From contig OZ038532.1 of the NCBI GenBank assembly GCA_964036665.1, forward strand, positions 9,930,037-9,994,036: 64,000 nucleotides of DNA, given 5' to 3'. Shown one piece after another: positions 11,140 to 20,627 of the stretch. Position 1 is the stretch's first letter. Each line of letters begins with the position of its first letter. A model generated the notes under the pieces. It made no database searches. It saw only the letters and a list, made by a program, of their open reading frames with translations, and was not told the DNA's origin. The stretch is from Gordius sp. MW1 (Eukaryota > Nematomorpha > Gordioida > Gordea > Gordiidae). Position numbers and translations under genes: made by a program.

Positions 11140-11292
11140 TTTAATTTATTGACGTTCGATAAGATTTATAGACAAGTCAGGAAGGTAAATTGACTATTAT
11201 AGCGCAAAATGACATGGTTGAAATACACCAGTTGTTGTCTTTAAAATTGACAAAAATTTGACACACAATTTACCATGCATGAGCAGTCTATC

Positions 11293-11446
11293 GGTGGCCC
11301 GTCAACTTGCCGAAAACCATCTCGCCGAATCACCCTGGGACATTTTGTGATTGGTTGAATGGGGGACATTTTTAAATTAGGGGACATTTTTTAACTGTGG
11401 GACATTAAATTCGGCGAGATGGTTTTCGGCGAGTTGATAGGGCACC
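11293..11446. mobile_element. 154-bp MITE with 9-bp target duplication
   Basis: Terminal inverted repeats of about 38 bp: GGTGGCCCGTCAACTTGCCG at the left, and the complement of GGTGCCCTATCAACTCGCCG at the right, both continuing AAAACCATCTCGCCGAAT. Flanked by exact CAGTCTATC at 11284-11292 and 11447-11455. A 9-bp duplication fits a Mutator-type source. The core has two GGGGACATTTTT repeats. Confidence 0.8.
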
Positions 11447-11862
11447 CAGTCTATCTACTCTATGGGTATATAACTGAAAATACTTTCTCTAGTCTTAAAT
11501 AAGTTTTAAAACACAATTAAGAACAAAATTATACGTAACACCTAATTCTAGAATCGAAAATTATGAGCTCTAGAATGTCTAAAGTGTAAAATAAGCTGCC
11601 AAAAGTGCTCAAAATATAAAAACCGATGTATATAAAATAATTAAATTTTCACTTTTTAATATCTGAAAAAAGTAATAAAAATTAGATATTTCAAACTCAA
11701 ATTAAAAACCTTTTCGGCACAAATCAACTGACGTTCAAAACTAATGACATAAAAGAGAAGAGTTTACCCTAAAATCAAGAAACAACAGATAGTAAATCAT
11801 CGTTAGAAAATTATCATCAAAATTCGGAGAAGGAGCTTTTTAGGCTGATAACAGGGTGTGAA

Positions 11863-12196
11863 ATGAATAATTATTCTGGATTGGATGAAACAAATGAATC
11901 AAGCGGAAGCGATGCAGGGCTTTCACCAAAATTACCTATTAAGAAACCAATTATGGACAAATCCAACCAAGAAACGAGAAATATTGCACCACCCAGTTCT
12001 TCGACAAATAATAAAGCTACAAATTATTCTAAAATTATTGAGACGCAAAGTCAAAGGGGTGGGAATGATTTGGAAAATTCGGATTCCCCGGATGAGCTAT
12101 ATGAGGATGACTCAACAAGCGGTGAGGAGGGATCATCGCAAAGTCTTTCACACATAAGTCTTAACTCTGGACCTGTGAGCAGCCAAGATTGTAAAG
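11863..12196 (+). CDS. Unrecognised Ser/Asn-rich protein, coding exon 1
   Basis: Opens at the ATG at 11863 (MNNYSGLDETNESSGSD) and is low in hydrophobic residues and rich in Ser, Asn, Glu and Asp, so probably disordered. It ends at a GT donor (12197, AAAG|GTTTGT) in phase 1, matching exon 2. The frame stays open upstream to about 11783 with equally codon-like content (SSLENYHQNSEKELFRL), preceded by an AG. The true exon may therefore start there and an earlier exon may exist. I recognise no domain. Support comes from three exons joining in phase and compositional continuity. Confidence 0.55.
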
Positions 12197-12584
12197 GTTT
12201 GTGTATTTAGGTTTAACTTTTTTAGTGTTTGCAATATTTCATATTTTAAATTAAAATTTATAAATTTAAAGAAGTTAATAACAAATTTTATAGTTGTACC
12301 TTCTAACTATCTAAATATTAATATAGCTACTAGAAGCCAACTTATTAGGATTAGTGTAATATTTAAATAGCAATAGTCAGATATTTGAAAAAAATGATAA
12401 AAATACCCTTAAAATTTGTAAGATGGTGTAAGGAACATATTTTTTATGTTTGAAATCTTTTCTTACTAAGATTGATGAATAATTACATAATTTATTGAAT
12501 TAAGGGAAGTTTCCAAATATAATAAAAAGGGTCAAGATGACAACCTGACTGATTTACCCAGAAAAGGCAGATTCTGAAAATGAA

Positions 12585-12760
12585 AAACTATTTTTTTGAC
12601 TATTATGATTGTTTCTGTTACTACCATTGCCATTATGACTTTTAGGCCGTCCGCTGGCTCCTGACCGATGGAAAAAATGACCATTGGCCAAAATGTGCAT
12701 CGAAATTATTTTTTTTTTTTTTTGACTATTATGATTGTTCCTGTTCCTACCACTTTATAA
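12585..12760 (+). repeat. HINE internal-repeat fragment
   Basis: About one and a half units of the roughly 127-bp repeat found in HINE-1, -2 and -3: GACTATTATGATTGTT, GGCCGTCCGCTGGCT and ATGACCATTGGCCAAAATG in the same order. It lacks both element ends. Confidence 0.75.
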
Positions 12761-13299
12761 GAATCAACTTGAATTCGTCTAAAATAAACAACTTAAAAAT
12801 TTTATTTGCAAAATACATAATTTTTTCAAGTTACTAATAGCCAAAAAAACCGTTTATCCTCTATAAAGTTTTGAAATTTTAATGTTATATGATTAATATT
12901 TTTAAAAATAATTAAAAAGATAAAAGTAACCCTGTCTCTAGCCCCGGCCTTCCCTAAACAAAAATTTGAAATTATATGCGTCAGTCGCTTAGGCAGGGTG
13001 CTCATGGGGGAAAGGTAATTTTGTTTTTAAATTTCGATTAAACAAAAACTAATTAAAATTGAATCATTCGAGATCAAAAGATGGGTTTTTGATAAAAGAC
13101 GCATTCATAATATCTTCAATACTATGTTTGTACTTAAAAAAACATTATTCAATTGTTGAACTGACCCAATTCCACCTGTGTTCTTTCTTCCAAGGACGCA
13201 CTATGCAAAAGTATTTTCCCTGAATATTCCATCAGGGCCATTGTTTAAACCGAAGATGGCACGGAGATTTTAGGACTAATTGGTACCACTACGAAAAAA

Positions 13300-13930
13300 A
13301 TCCCGTCCTTATTCGGCCCCGTTTAGGATTAAATTACAGGCCCGAGCCCGGCCCGCAAATATTTTGCAAGGCCCAGCCTTGATCTTTCCCCAAAAAATTC
13401 TTTACTATTTTGCTGCTTTTTAAATGCATTTGGTCAATTAAAACAATCATTTATTTATAGGTTTTAAATGTTCAATTAAAATCATATTGAAAAATCATAA
13501 GTTTTAAACGGGTTTTTACTGACCCGCCGTTTAACTTTCCCAGTAGCACTTGTAGCAGCTTGAAACCATTTATGTCAAATATACGAAGCTCCATGTAAGT
13601 CTAATTTTATTGAACAAAAATTAACTAGTTCTATTAATTTTTAACTTTATTAAAAAATAATAACTTCAAGGATCCACTTTAAAAATCACAAGTTCTTTGA
13701 ATAAATGACGTGCAAAAATTAACATTGATTAAATATTTATTGTAAAATTTAAATATTTATAAAATTGAATTAACATCATAAACACACTTTCTCATACATT
13801 AAAAGACAAAATAAAAACATTTAAAAATAATTTTGCTGGCGAGCCCGTTTGATAAAATAAGGCCCACTACGCCCCACCAATAAGATTTTTTAACAAAAAG
13901 CCCATTCATGCCCGGCACGTCCATAGGCCA
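13300..13930. repeat. GGCCCG-rich dispersed repeat
   Basis: Both ends of this stretch carry clustered GGCCCG/CGGGCC words (GGCCCGAGCCCGGCCCGC at about 13342; GAGCCCGTTTGATAAAATAA at about 13841; ATGCCCGGCACG at about 13909) in an otherwise AT-rich background. Similar words occur at 1950-2050, 34950-35000, 58790-58860, 59370-59470 and 60540-60690. It resembles subterminal repeats of hAT-type elements, but no boundaries were defined. Confidence 0.4.
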
Positions 13931-14593
13931 TCCGTAACCTGAATTTTATAACCTTAACTTTGCCGATGCCACATTTGCTTTAATAAAGTTGGCTATGTGA
14001 AAATTACTTTACTAAACCATGAGGATTATTAAACCTTTTAATTTTGATCAGTTTCTAAAGAAATTAGATTTAAAAGTATAAGTTTAAAAGGAACCGTGTA
14101 TGAATAAAGCATGTAAAACGCTTGGTAAAATTAATGTTTACTTCGAGTATTAATTATTTTTATTTTATTATTATGCTCTTCCCGAGTCAAATAATTCTCG
14201 CAATTTTTAAGGAATCTTAAGTAAACTTTCATAGGCATGTTAAACGCTTAGAAAAATCAAATTAAATTATACCTTTAATTTGGCTTGTATCAGCCTCTTA
14301 AGAATTTGAGCTTTTGAAATAATAATAATTGGAAAAAAGCACAAAATACGGAAAATTTTTGTATAAATAATCCTAGAATGAAATTTTTGTCTAAATTAAA
14401 TTTTAAATAATAAATTATTTTTATCAGATAAAATCGTATGAATATCATTGCATTTTATAATATAATTGAGATAGACAATACATAATTATACTACATTTTT
14501 AATCTTTAAAGTCTTTACAACTTAAAATTTTTAGCATTTTGAATAAGAGGGATATCTATGATAAAAACATTTGTACAATTATAACGTTTTAAG

Positions 14594-14830
14594 GCGGTAA
14601 GGGTGGAAACGAGTTTCAAAGTGGGAACGAATCTTCTTTGGAAGCTGTCTCGCACATGACATTTAATCCTGCAGTCCAATATCCCGTTGCATCGGTTCAC
14701 AGTATAACTATATCGAGCGAGAATTTACCACCAAAGACCACCATCATCTTTAAGGAAAATAATACGGTAGATGGTCAATATTCCAATACTGTGACTACTG
14801 TACAAACATCCTCAAATCAACTAAGTCCAA
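14594..14830 (+). CDS. Unrecognised Ser/Asn-rich protein, coding exon 2
   Basis: Acceptor AG at 14592-14593; the exon begins GC, completing the G left by exon 1, then reads GKGGNEFQSGNESSLEAV and on to TTVQTSSNQLSP. The donor is the GT at 14831 (CCAA|GTTAAT). Read without splicing, the frame would stop two codons later at TAA. The exon is 237 nt and phase 1 at both ends. Polar, Ser/Thr-rich, with no recognised domain. Confidence 0.55.
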
Positions 14831-14857
14831 GTTAATTTTACTATTAACAAATGGGTG

Positions 14858-16385
14858 TTATTTAACTGCTAAGTAAATAATTACAAATTGCTAAGTAATT
14901 TATGCTAAGTATTTTAATTAAAGTGCTAAGTATTTTATTAAAAAACGCTAAGTATTTTATGCTAAGTATTTTAATCTAAATGCTAAGTATTTTATTCTAA
15001 ATGCTAAGTATTTTAATCTAAATGCTAAGTATTTTATTTTTAAATGCTAAGTATTTTAAAGGAAATGCTAAGTATTTTATTTTAAATGCTAAGTATTTTA
15101 AAGGAAATGCTAAGTATTTTATTTTTAAATACTAAGTTTTTTATTTTTAAATGCTAAGTTTTTATTATTAAATTGCAGAGTTTTTATTTTGATATACTAA
15201 GTTTTTTTTATTAAAATGCTAAGTATTTTATTAAAAAAAATCTAAATTATGAGTTTTAATCAAAATGCTGAGTATTGAATAAATATATGATAATAAGGTT
15301 TTAAAGCTAAAAAGGACAAAGTTTTAATGGTAATAATTTCAAAGAAAATGTTTAATTCTTAAAAATGCTAGGTTTTCTATTTTGAAGTGCTAAGTTATTA
15401 AAGTTTTTTAATTCAAAGTTCTATTTATGACACAAAAAAGTGTTGAAATTTGAAGTTAAGTTTTAATGGGAATTATTTTAATGAATTATCAAAATTTATA
15501 GTTAAAAAATATAAAATTTCAATTTTATATTGTTATAATATAAAAAATAACTTATTTTAGATTTGAATAAAAAAATTATGATTATTTATTTGTAGGTGAA
15601 GAAATACCCTTCATGTTCTATAATGACTTCATATATAAAATAATCTAAATAGCCAATAGGATAATTGATAGAGATTTTATTCAACTACAATAAACCCTAA
15701 CCCTATAACACAACCATTTTATCCCCCAAAACAGCTTTAAATGCATTATGAATTGCACTGGCTGCATCAATGACAAGAACTTCAAAAACTGCATTTTTAT
15801 TACTTAATTTCATGACCTCATTAGTCAAAATTTGAAACATGAATTTAAAATCAACAGACAGCTTTATTTGTTTAAATTTATAAAATCTTTACTTAGCATA
15901 ATTTATTTATAAACCTAGATAATATACTTAGCATAATTTATTTAAATACTTAGCAAATAATTAAAATACTTGGCACAATTTATTTAAATACTTAGCAATA
16001 ATTTAAATACTTAGCATAATATATTTAAATACTTAGCAATAATTTAAATACTTAGCAATAATTTAAATACTTAGCATAATATATTTAAATACTTAGCAAT
16101 AATTTAAAAACTTAGCATAATATATTTAAATACTTAACATTAAATACTTAGCAAAACATTAAAATACTTAGCAAACAAATAAAATACTTAGCAAAACAAT
16201 AAAATACTTAGCAAAATTTATTTAAATACTAGCTAATGAATAAAATACTTAGCATTTGAATTTAATACTTAGCATTAATTTAAATACTTAGCAAACGAAT
16301 TAAATACTTAGCAAATGAATAAAATACTTAGCAATGACGCTAAAAATACTTAGCAATTTGAATAAAATACTTAGCAAATAATTTG
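14858..16385 (-). mobile_element. Mutator-like element with TGCTAAGTATTT arrays at both ends
   Basis: The left end (about 14858-15250) has some twenty copies of TGCTAAGTATTTTA at about 20-bp spacing. The right end (about 15885-16385) has a similar number of the complement TAAATACTTAGCA. The core holds a minus-strand transposase remnant. The motif differs by one base from the TGCTCAGTA arrays at 3595-5630, so the two are related families. The element lies wholly inside intron 2 of the Ser/Asn-rich gene, starting 28 bp after the donor. Confidence 0.75.
15600..15860 (-). pseudogene. Mutator-like transposase fragment
   Basis: The minus strand reads VFEVLVIDAASAIHNAFKAV followed by GDK. This fits the MULE transposase block around the second catalytic Asp (DAA.AI.NAFK..FG), which normally precedes a CWAH motif. 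Frame breaks surround it. About 60 residues are recognisable. Confidence 0.55.
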
Positions 16386-16834
16386 TTGTGTTAACAAATT
16401 ATTATTTATATAAAATTATGATTCGTTGTAGTTCATATAGCCCGAAGTTATGGAAGGTTGCATTAAGATTTAATGGTTTCCCTTATAAAATGCTAAAATA
16501 TCCTTCAAATTAAGTTTTTAATATCGACCAAAAAATGTGGTTTTTCTTAATACAATATAAACCTTTCTAAGTATAATCTACAAGATTAGACATTTATTTT
16601 CATTTTCGAAATATTGGTGATGAATATTAGAGCCAGATTTGTATTTTCAATCTATAGTCAGATAAAATATAAAAAAGTTCGTTTTCTTGAGAATTAAGGA
16701 TTTAATATAAAGAGCGTAATTGTTTTTAGCTTAAATTAAATGCCCCAAGGTAATATTTAAATCTCCTACAATGATCGCATTCTATGCCGCTGCTTTTGTT
16801 AGGTTTCTAAAGTATAAAAATGTATATGTTATAG

Positions 16835-17220
16835 CGGCGGCGAGACAAAATGAAGGGTCCGTTAAACGACTGAGCCAGAAGCTGGATGGCCACATTCCAT
16901 TGGGTTTGGCGACAATAGCAGGTCCACCCAGGACTAATTCTCAACAATCTGATTGGCCAGATATTTCCAACGATGACAGTGAATCGACAAATGAGAGCGA
17001 GGGGGCTAAGCATGCTAAAGTTATCGATAAAGCCCAAACTGGGCGCTATATAACTTTAGTTAGTGACGAATCAGGAAGTGGCTTAGATCCGTTAGCTGCT
17101 GCCGCACTGAAAGAGCATACGCGCCGGAGTGGACGCTTTTCTTACAATGACCAAAGCAATAAGTCCAATCCGAACCAACCAACAAACTATAAATCAGATG
17201 ATTTAGCAAAGGACAAATAA
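16835..17220 (+). CDS. Unrecognised Ser/Asn-rich protein, last coding exon
   Basis: Acceptor TTATAG at 16829-16834. The first two bases (CG) complete the A left by exon 2, then AARQNEGSVKRLSQ and DGHIPLGLATIAGPP. Later blocks are TGRYITLVSDESGSG and DPLAAAALKEHTRRSGRF, ending DLAKDK and a TAA stop. The protein from the exon-1 ATG would be about 318 residues, hydrophilic, with no membrane segment. The ordered-looking RYITLVSDESG to RRSGRF segment is the best part for a homology search. I cannot name it. Confidence 0.6.
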
Positions 17221-17574
17221 AACCAGGGGCGTTACTACTTTCAATTAGCCCTCTTTAGGCATTCGTCACATATTACAAAGATGAATAAGAAATGTTTTTA
17301 CACTTAATATTTTAAAATATTCTTTGCAACATAAAAAAGTATTTATTAATTGATACACCCAGTAGATTATAAAATATTTTGGGCACTCTATCGAATAAAT
17401 TTTGGTGTAATTCAGGGTTATTTTATGTTTGTAGCGATATGGTGCGTTAACGGATATAAGATGCTATATAATGATTTTCTTGGTATGGTTATATTGAAAT
17501 AAAATGCATTTGTGGAAGTGTTGAATTACTTAAACAATTTGAAGATAACTTAGAATCATTTTATTATCTTGCCC

Positions 17575-17717
17575 TTAGAGTAAACATATAAGGGTATTGC
17601 CTTCCAAGATCTCGCTTTGTACTTTATCGTTCGAAGTTGATATCTCCGCCTGGATAGTTATGAGACTGCAAATAAAACAAAGTCCGGCACCTCCAATTCC
17701 AGCGTATAGAGCCCAAC
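17575..17717 (-). CDS. LHFPL tetraspan protein, last coding exon
   Basis: Minus-strand exon after acceptor ATAAG, beginning GT and completing Gly from the previous exon. It reads WALYAGIGGAGLCFICSL then ITIQAEIS, the fourth membrane segment and the conserved SVQAE-like end of LHFPL proteins, then a short hydrophilic tail and TAA at 17577-17575. It overlaps no element. The intron before it is 124 nt. Confidence 0.85.
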
Positions 17718-17841
17718 CTTATAATACAAACATAGATTTTTCTAATTGCTTCTATTTAATTAAATACTTTAAATGATAATTATTCTTTACAAACACTTTC
17801 TTAAAAATTAGATAATATTGACCATAAATTATTTTATATAC

Positions 17842-17955
17842 CTGCTTCACAGTCACCTAACATGTAAGATTCGGCTTTCGGACCGCATACTCTTTGAACC
17901 CGTGCTGTGTCCCACCCCAATGGATATAGTATAAGGGAGAGGGTAAAAAACAAAC
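17842..17955 (-). CDS. LHFPL tetraspan protein, coding exon 3
   Basis: 114-nt exon, phase 1 at both ends. It reads LFFTLSLILYPLGWDT then ARVQRVCGPKAESY and LGDCEAG. This is the second half of the third membrane segment and the extracellular loop with the family pattern YP.GW....V...CG....Y..GDC. It was too short for routine open-frame detection and was found by following the family motif across introns. Confidence 0.85.
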
Positions 17956-18037
17956 CTAAACGTGGTAAATTTTAAAATGGGAAATGGCTAAGATTCACAT
18001 AGTGATCTTAAAGTTTATCACTAATGCATATCAAATC

Positions 18038-18316
18038 CATAGACTAATACACTGCTCATCTCTTATATTCACGCATCAAAAGTGTTGCCAAAAACGACCG
18101 CCATTTTGATAAGTGAAGTAGAATTTGTCTAGCGATGGATTGTATTGGACAATAATCATTGATCTTATAACATGAAACAACCCATTTTAATCATTATAGC
18201 AATTTTGAAAATTCATCAAACCATATACATTGGCCAAAATTCATGTTTCACTTTTCAAAATGGCTGCCAAAATGTGGAACACTTTTAAAAGGGAATGAGC
18301 AGTCTATTAGTCTATG
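18038..18316. mobile_element. MITE in LHFPL intron 2
   Basis: Inverted ends: CATAGACTAATACACTGCTC at about 18040 and GAGCAGTCTATTAGTCTATG at about 18297. Both continue inward with AAAAGTGTT and GCCATTTTG blocks. The same terminal word (GAGCAGTCTAT, TAGTCTATG) occurs at 11281 and at both ends of 40306-40740, so this is a shorter family member. It fills most of the 373-bp intron. Confidence 0.75.
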
Positions 18317-18328
18317 ATCAAATCATAC

Positions 18329-18612
18329 CAGCGAAGGCTTGCACTATTCCCGATAGTATGAATATGGATTTGCGAAAGATGCTTCGTACGAAGCAGGAAA
18401 TGATGGAAGTGAACGAGGTGAGGAGCATAAGAACGGCTCCACAACTAAAAAGAACTAATACCACTTTCCAATAATTGGGAAATGAGATATTTTCTTCCCT
18501 GAATTTTCTAATAAAAGGTCCGCAATCATCGCTGAACGATGTGTGATCTAAGGTCCTTAATTTTGTACAGCGGGTGTAAATTCCTAAGGTTGGATGGAAA
18601 ACACTTGCCTCG
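18329..18612 (-). CDS. LHFPL tetraspan protein, coding exon 2
   Basis: Reads EASVFHPTLGIYTRCTKL, a loop with DDCGPF, then a second membrane segment (NYWKVVLVLFSCGAVLMLL) and RKSIFILSGIVQAFAG starting the third. These are hallmark LHFPL blocks. The acceptor used here is GATTAG (18614-18613), phase 2, matching exon 1. Another AG ten bases upstream (18624-18623) would give phase 1. The donor GCTG|GTATGA at 18328 sits beside a MITE. Confidence 0.87.
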
Positions 18613-18875
18613 CTAATCTTAGCTAAGATAAGATGAAACGAATAATAATTAAATATATCGAGGTACTTTAGCAATATTAAAAATTTAGGTTCTATTTAAT
18701 ACAATTCTGATCTATGGCTCTAGGCCGGCTCATTAATTCAACTATTTTAGCATTATTTTATAATGATTTGTAAATACGTGTATAAAAAAGTGTAAATAAA
18801 TTGTATTATAACGATGAGTATAAAGCTTGCTAGGGCTCAAATAGAAAAATTTACATACCTACTTATATTGATTCA

Positions 18876-19021
18876 CATCATCGGCGTAGCCAGAGGGGGC
18901 AGGGAGAAAAAAAATGCTGAAATTTATTAAAAATTATGGCTAAAATTTCGAAAAATGATCATTTTGCCCGTCCCTAAATTATTATTGTTCCCCTATAATT
19001 CCAATGCTGGCTACGCCTATG
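18876..19021. mobile_element. hAT-type MITE (CATGGGCGTAGCCAG family)
   Basis: Ends GGCGTAGCCAG and CTGGCTACGCC, flanked by TTGATTCA (18868-18875) and TTGGTTCA (19022-19029), an 8-bp duplication with one change. Same family as 46699-46861 and 41176-41341. Lies in LHFPL intron 1. Confidence 0.75.
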
Positions 19022-19069
19022 TTGGTTCAGTTATATTTAAGTAGTGATGATTTAAAAATAAGAGCTTAC

Positions 19070-19473
19070 TTTCATGATTAATTTTATTTCTTCTCCTCAC
19101 TTTTTCTCCCTTAAAAGTTTTGTTTCGTTTCAGAACTTTTTTCTTGTTTAAATTGACATGCAAATTTGGTGGAATCGTTCGGGAAGAGTTTGAACGCTTA
19201 AATTTTTCATTATGGTTACTACTTGAAGCAAGATTTGATAAGAGGGCATCTAAACTTTGGTAGCTAATGCTTTGTGGTTTATCCTCCATGACGCTAAATA
19301 ACTTTGATAACTCATTTTTAGATAATTTTAGCATGTATTCGTTGGTTGATGATGATCTGGAAATTGTCTCACGTTTTACGGAAAATCGATTATGAAGCAT
19401 CGGAGGCATATATTCATTTTCTGGATATCTTTGCAATCTGACCCAAGATGTATTTAAACTCAGTCGGTTGTAA
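19070..19473 (-). other. Possible cassette exon within LHFPL intron 1
   Basis: An open minus-strand stretch flanked by TTTCTTAG (19474) and a GTAAGC donor (19069). It encodes about 134 residues, Ser/Asn/Lys-rich, from YNRLSLNTSWVRLQRY to RRRNKINHE, with no membrane segment. Its start is phase 2, as needed after LHFPL exon 1. Its end is phase 1, as needed by the upstream alternative acceptor of exon 2. Inclusion would put a basic insert in the first loop. It could instead be part of an unrelated nested gene. Confidence 0.4.
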
Positions 19474-19745
19474 CTAAGAAATTTGATATTATTTAATAAG
19501 TATCATGATAGTCGTAGTGATTGCTATCTTCTCATTAGATAAATGAGAGTAGACGGTTAAGGCTTTTGGATAAACATAAATGTTAACATAACGGTAATTA
19601 GTTATGGGTTCGGACATTACAAAATATTGAAATTTATTAACCAACTCCAAAAAAAAGTAAAATATATAAAAATTTGTAGTGATTTTTATATTTTGGGGTT
19701 TTTTAAGGGTTTATTTTTAAAGATAATCATAAAATTTTAAATCAC

Positions 19746-19870
19746 CCTATGGTCTGTGGACCGCCAATCAGCCATTTTGGAGACATTAGAACGGCAAGCA
19801 TGAGTACGGTATCTAGCAAGGTAAGAATGCACCACGTCATTGAACGAAGGGTTATAATAACGTAGCACAT
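19746..19870 (-). CDS. LHFPL tetraspan protein, coding exon 1
   Basis: From ATG at 19870-19868: MCYVIITLRSMTWC then ILTLLDTVLMLAVLMSPKWL and IGGPQTIG. This is the first membrane segment and the MSP.WL motif expected before GIYTRC in LHFPL proteins. A downstream ATG (19840) is an alternative start. The donor GG|GTGATT (19745) is non-canonical at +3 to +6 but gives phase 2, matching exon 2. The assembled protein is about 221 residues with four membrane segments, the normal family length. LHFPL proteins are claudin-like and include channel and synapse partners; the subfamily is not decided. Confidence 0.78.
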
Positions 19871-19989
19871 TGTAGTATAAGAATAAGAGTTTTCCACTTT
19901 TTCTTCGTTTAATCTTTAAAATATAAAATGTAGTAAATAAATAACGTGATAATAATACAGCCAAAGTTTGGCAAATACAAGATTCATTT

Positions 19990-20609
19990 AACTTTTGTAT
20001 ATAGTCTGATATAAAAAGGATTTAATCTATATGTATCCTTTTTTTTGCAAAAAAATATGATTTATAGAAGAATATAGTGTATACAATTAGAGTTGTTGAA
20101 GTATCTTAATGTTTCAGTTCATCGTTTCATACTTTGGTTTTAACTTACTACATTTAAAAAAAAAGAGTTTAAATTTTAATTCTTTTTAAAAAACTGACAT
20201 ACGTATAAATTGCAACTACCTGTTAATAAAGATATATATTTTGTTGAGATATTTGTATATCAAAGACAACTAAATATGTCTTTAATATAAATTATATTCA
20301 AAGGTTATTCTAATATACAAGTTCCTTTATCTCCGAGCATTAATTAACAAAAAATCTTTTCACTGTTTATTAAATAAATTTTTATAAGGTGGATGTTGAA
20401 TTAAAGAAAAAGATGATTTTGCCGTGATTTTCTTACGATTGTGAAAATCACAAATATCCCTATATATTTTTGTTTCTTATTTCATAGTTATAACAGAATT
20501 CCTGTCTTAAAGATCAGTAAAGCCTTAAAACTTGTTAAAATCTTCGTTGGACTTAACTCGCTGCTCGCTATAATATTGTAAATTATTAAGTGTCAATATT
20601 TGAGATTTT
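19990..20609. other. Intergenic, upstream of the LHFPL gene
   Basis: AT-rich; it should contain the LHFPL promoter and 5' UTR, but no convincing core element or exon is seen. It ends at the RTE target duplication. Confidence 0.35.
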
Positions 20610-20627
20610 ACAATTAGATAAATCTTT
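20610..20627 (+). repeat. RTE target-site duplication, left
   Basis: ACAATTAGATAAATCTTT, repeated without change at 23681-23698. Confidence 0.9.

Larger units (their letters stand above)
9715..11470. repeat. Older dispersed repeat split by HINE-1 and a MITE
   Basis: The pieces 9715-9914, 11140-11283 and 11456-11470 together match, in reverse, the uninterrupted copy at 40306-40740. Shared blocks include ATCAAAAACAGCATTTTAAA, CATTTACACAATA, TTATTGACGTTC, GGAAGGTAAATT and ACATGGTT. Comparison with that copy gives both empty sites exactly: HINE-1 entered between Ts at 9914, and a 154-bp MITE entered at 11293. Confidence 0.75.
12197..14593 (+). other. Intron 1 of the Ser/Asn-rich gene
   Basis: A 2397-bp GT-AG intron. 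It contains a piece of the HINE internal repeat (12585-12760) and a GGCCCG-rich repeat (13300-13930). The remainder is AT-rich with nothing recognisable. Confidence 0.5.

Noticed and set aside
11885-12157. 90-codon frame overlapping the Ser/Asn-rich exon
   Set aside because: Alternative frame of a better-supported exon; it lacks phase continuity with the next exon.
14858-16385. CRISPR-like array of evenly spaced short repeats
   Set aside because: The repeats are inverted between the two sides, the spacers are short and AT-rich, and they flank transposase remnants in a eukaryotic intron; they are element ends.
18622-18674. Extension of LHFPL exon 2 to a TTG start at 18674
   Set aside because: The extra sequence is a pyrimidine-rich acceptor tract; the first membrane segment is instead found in the exon at 19746-19870.
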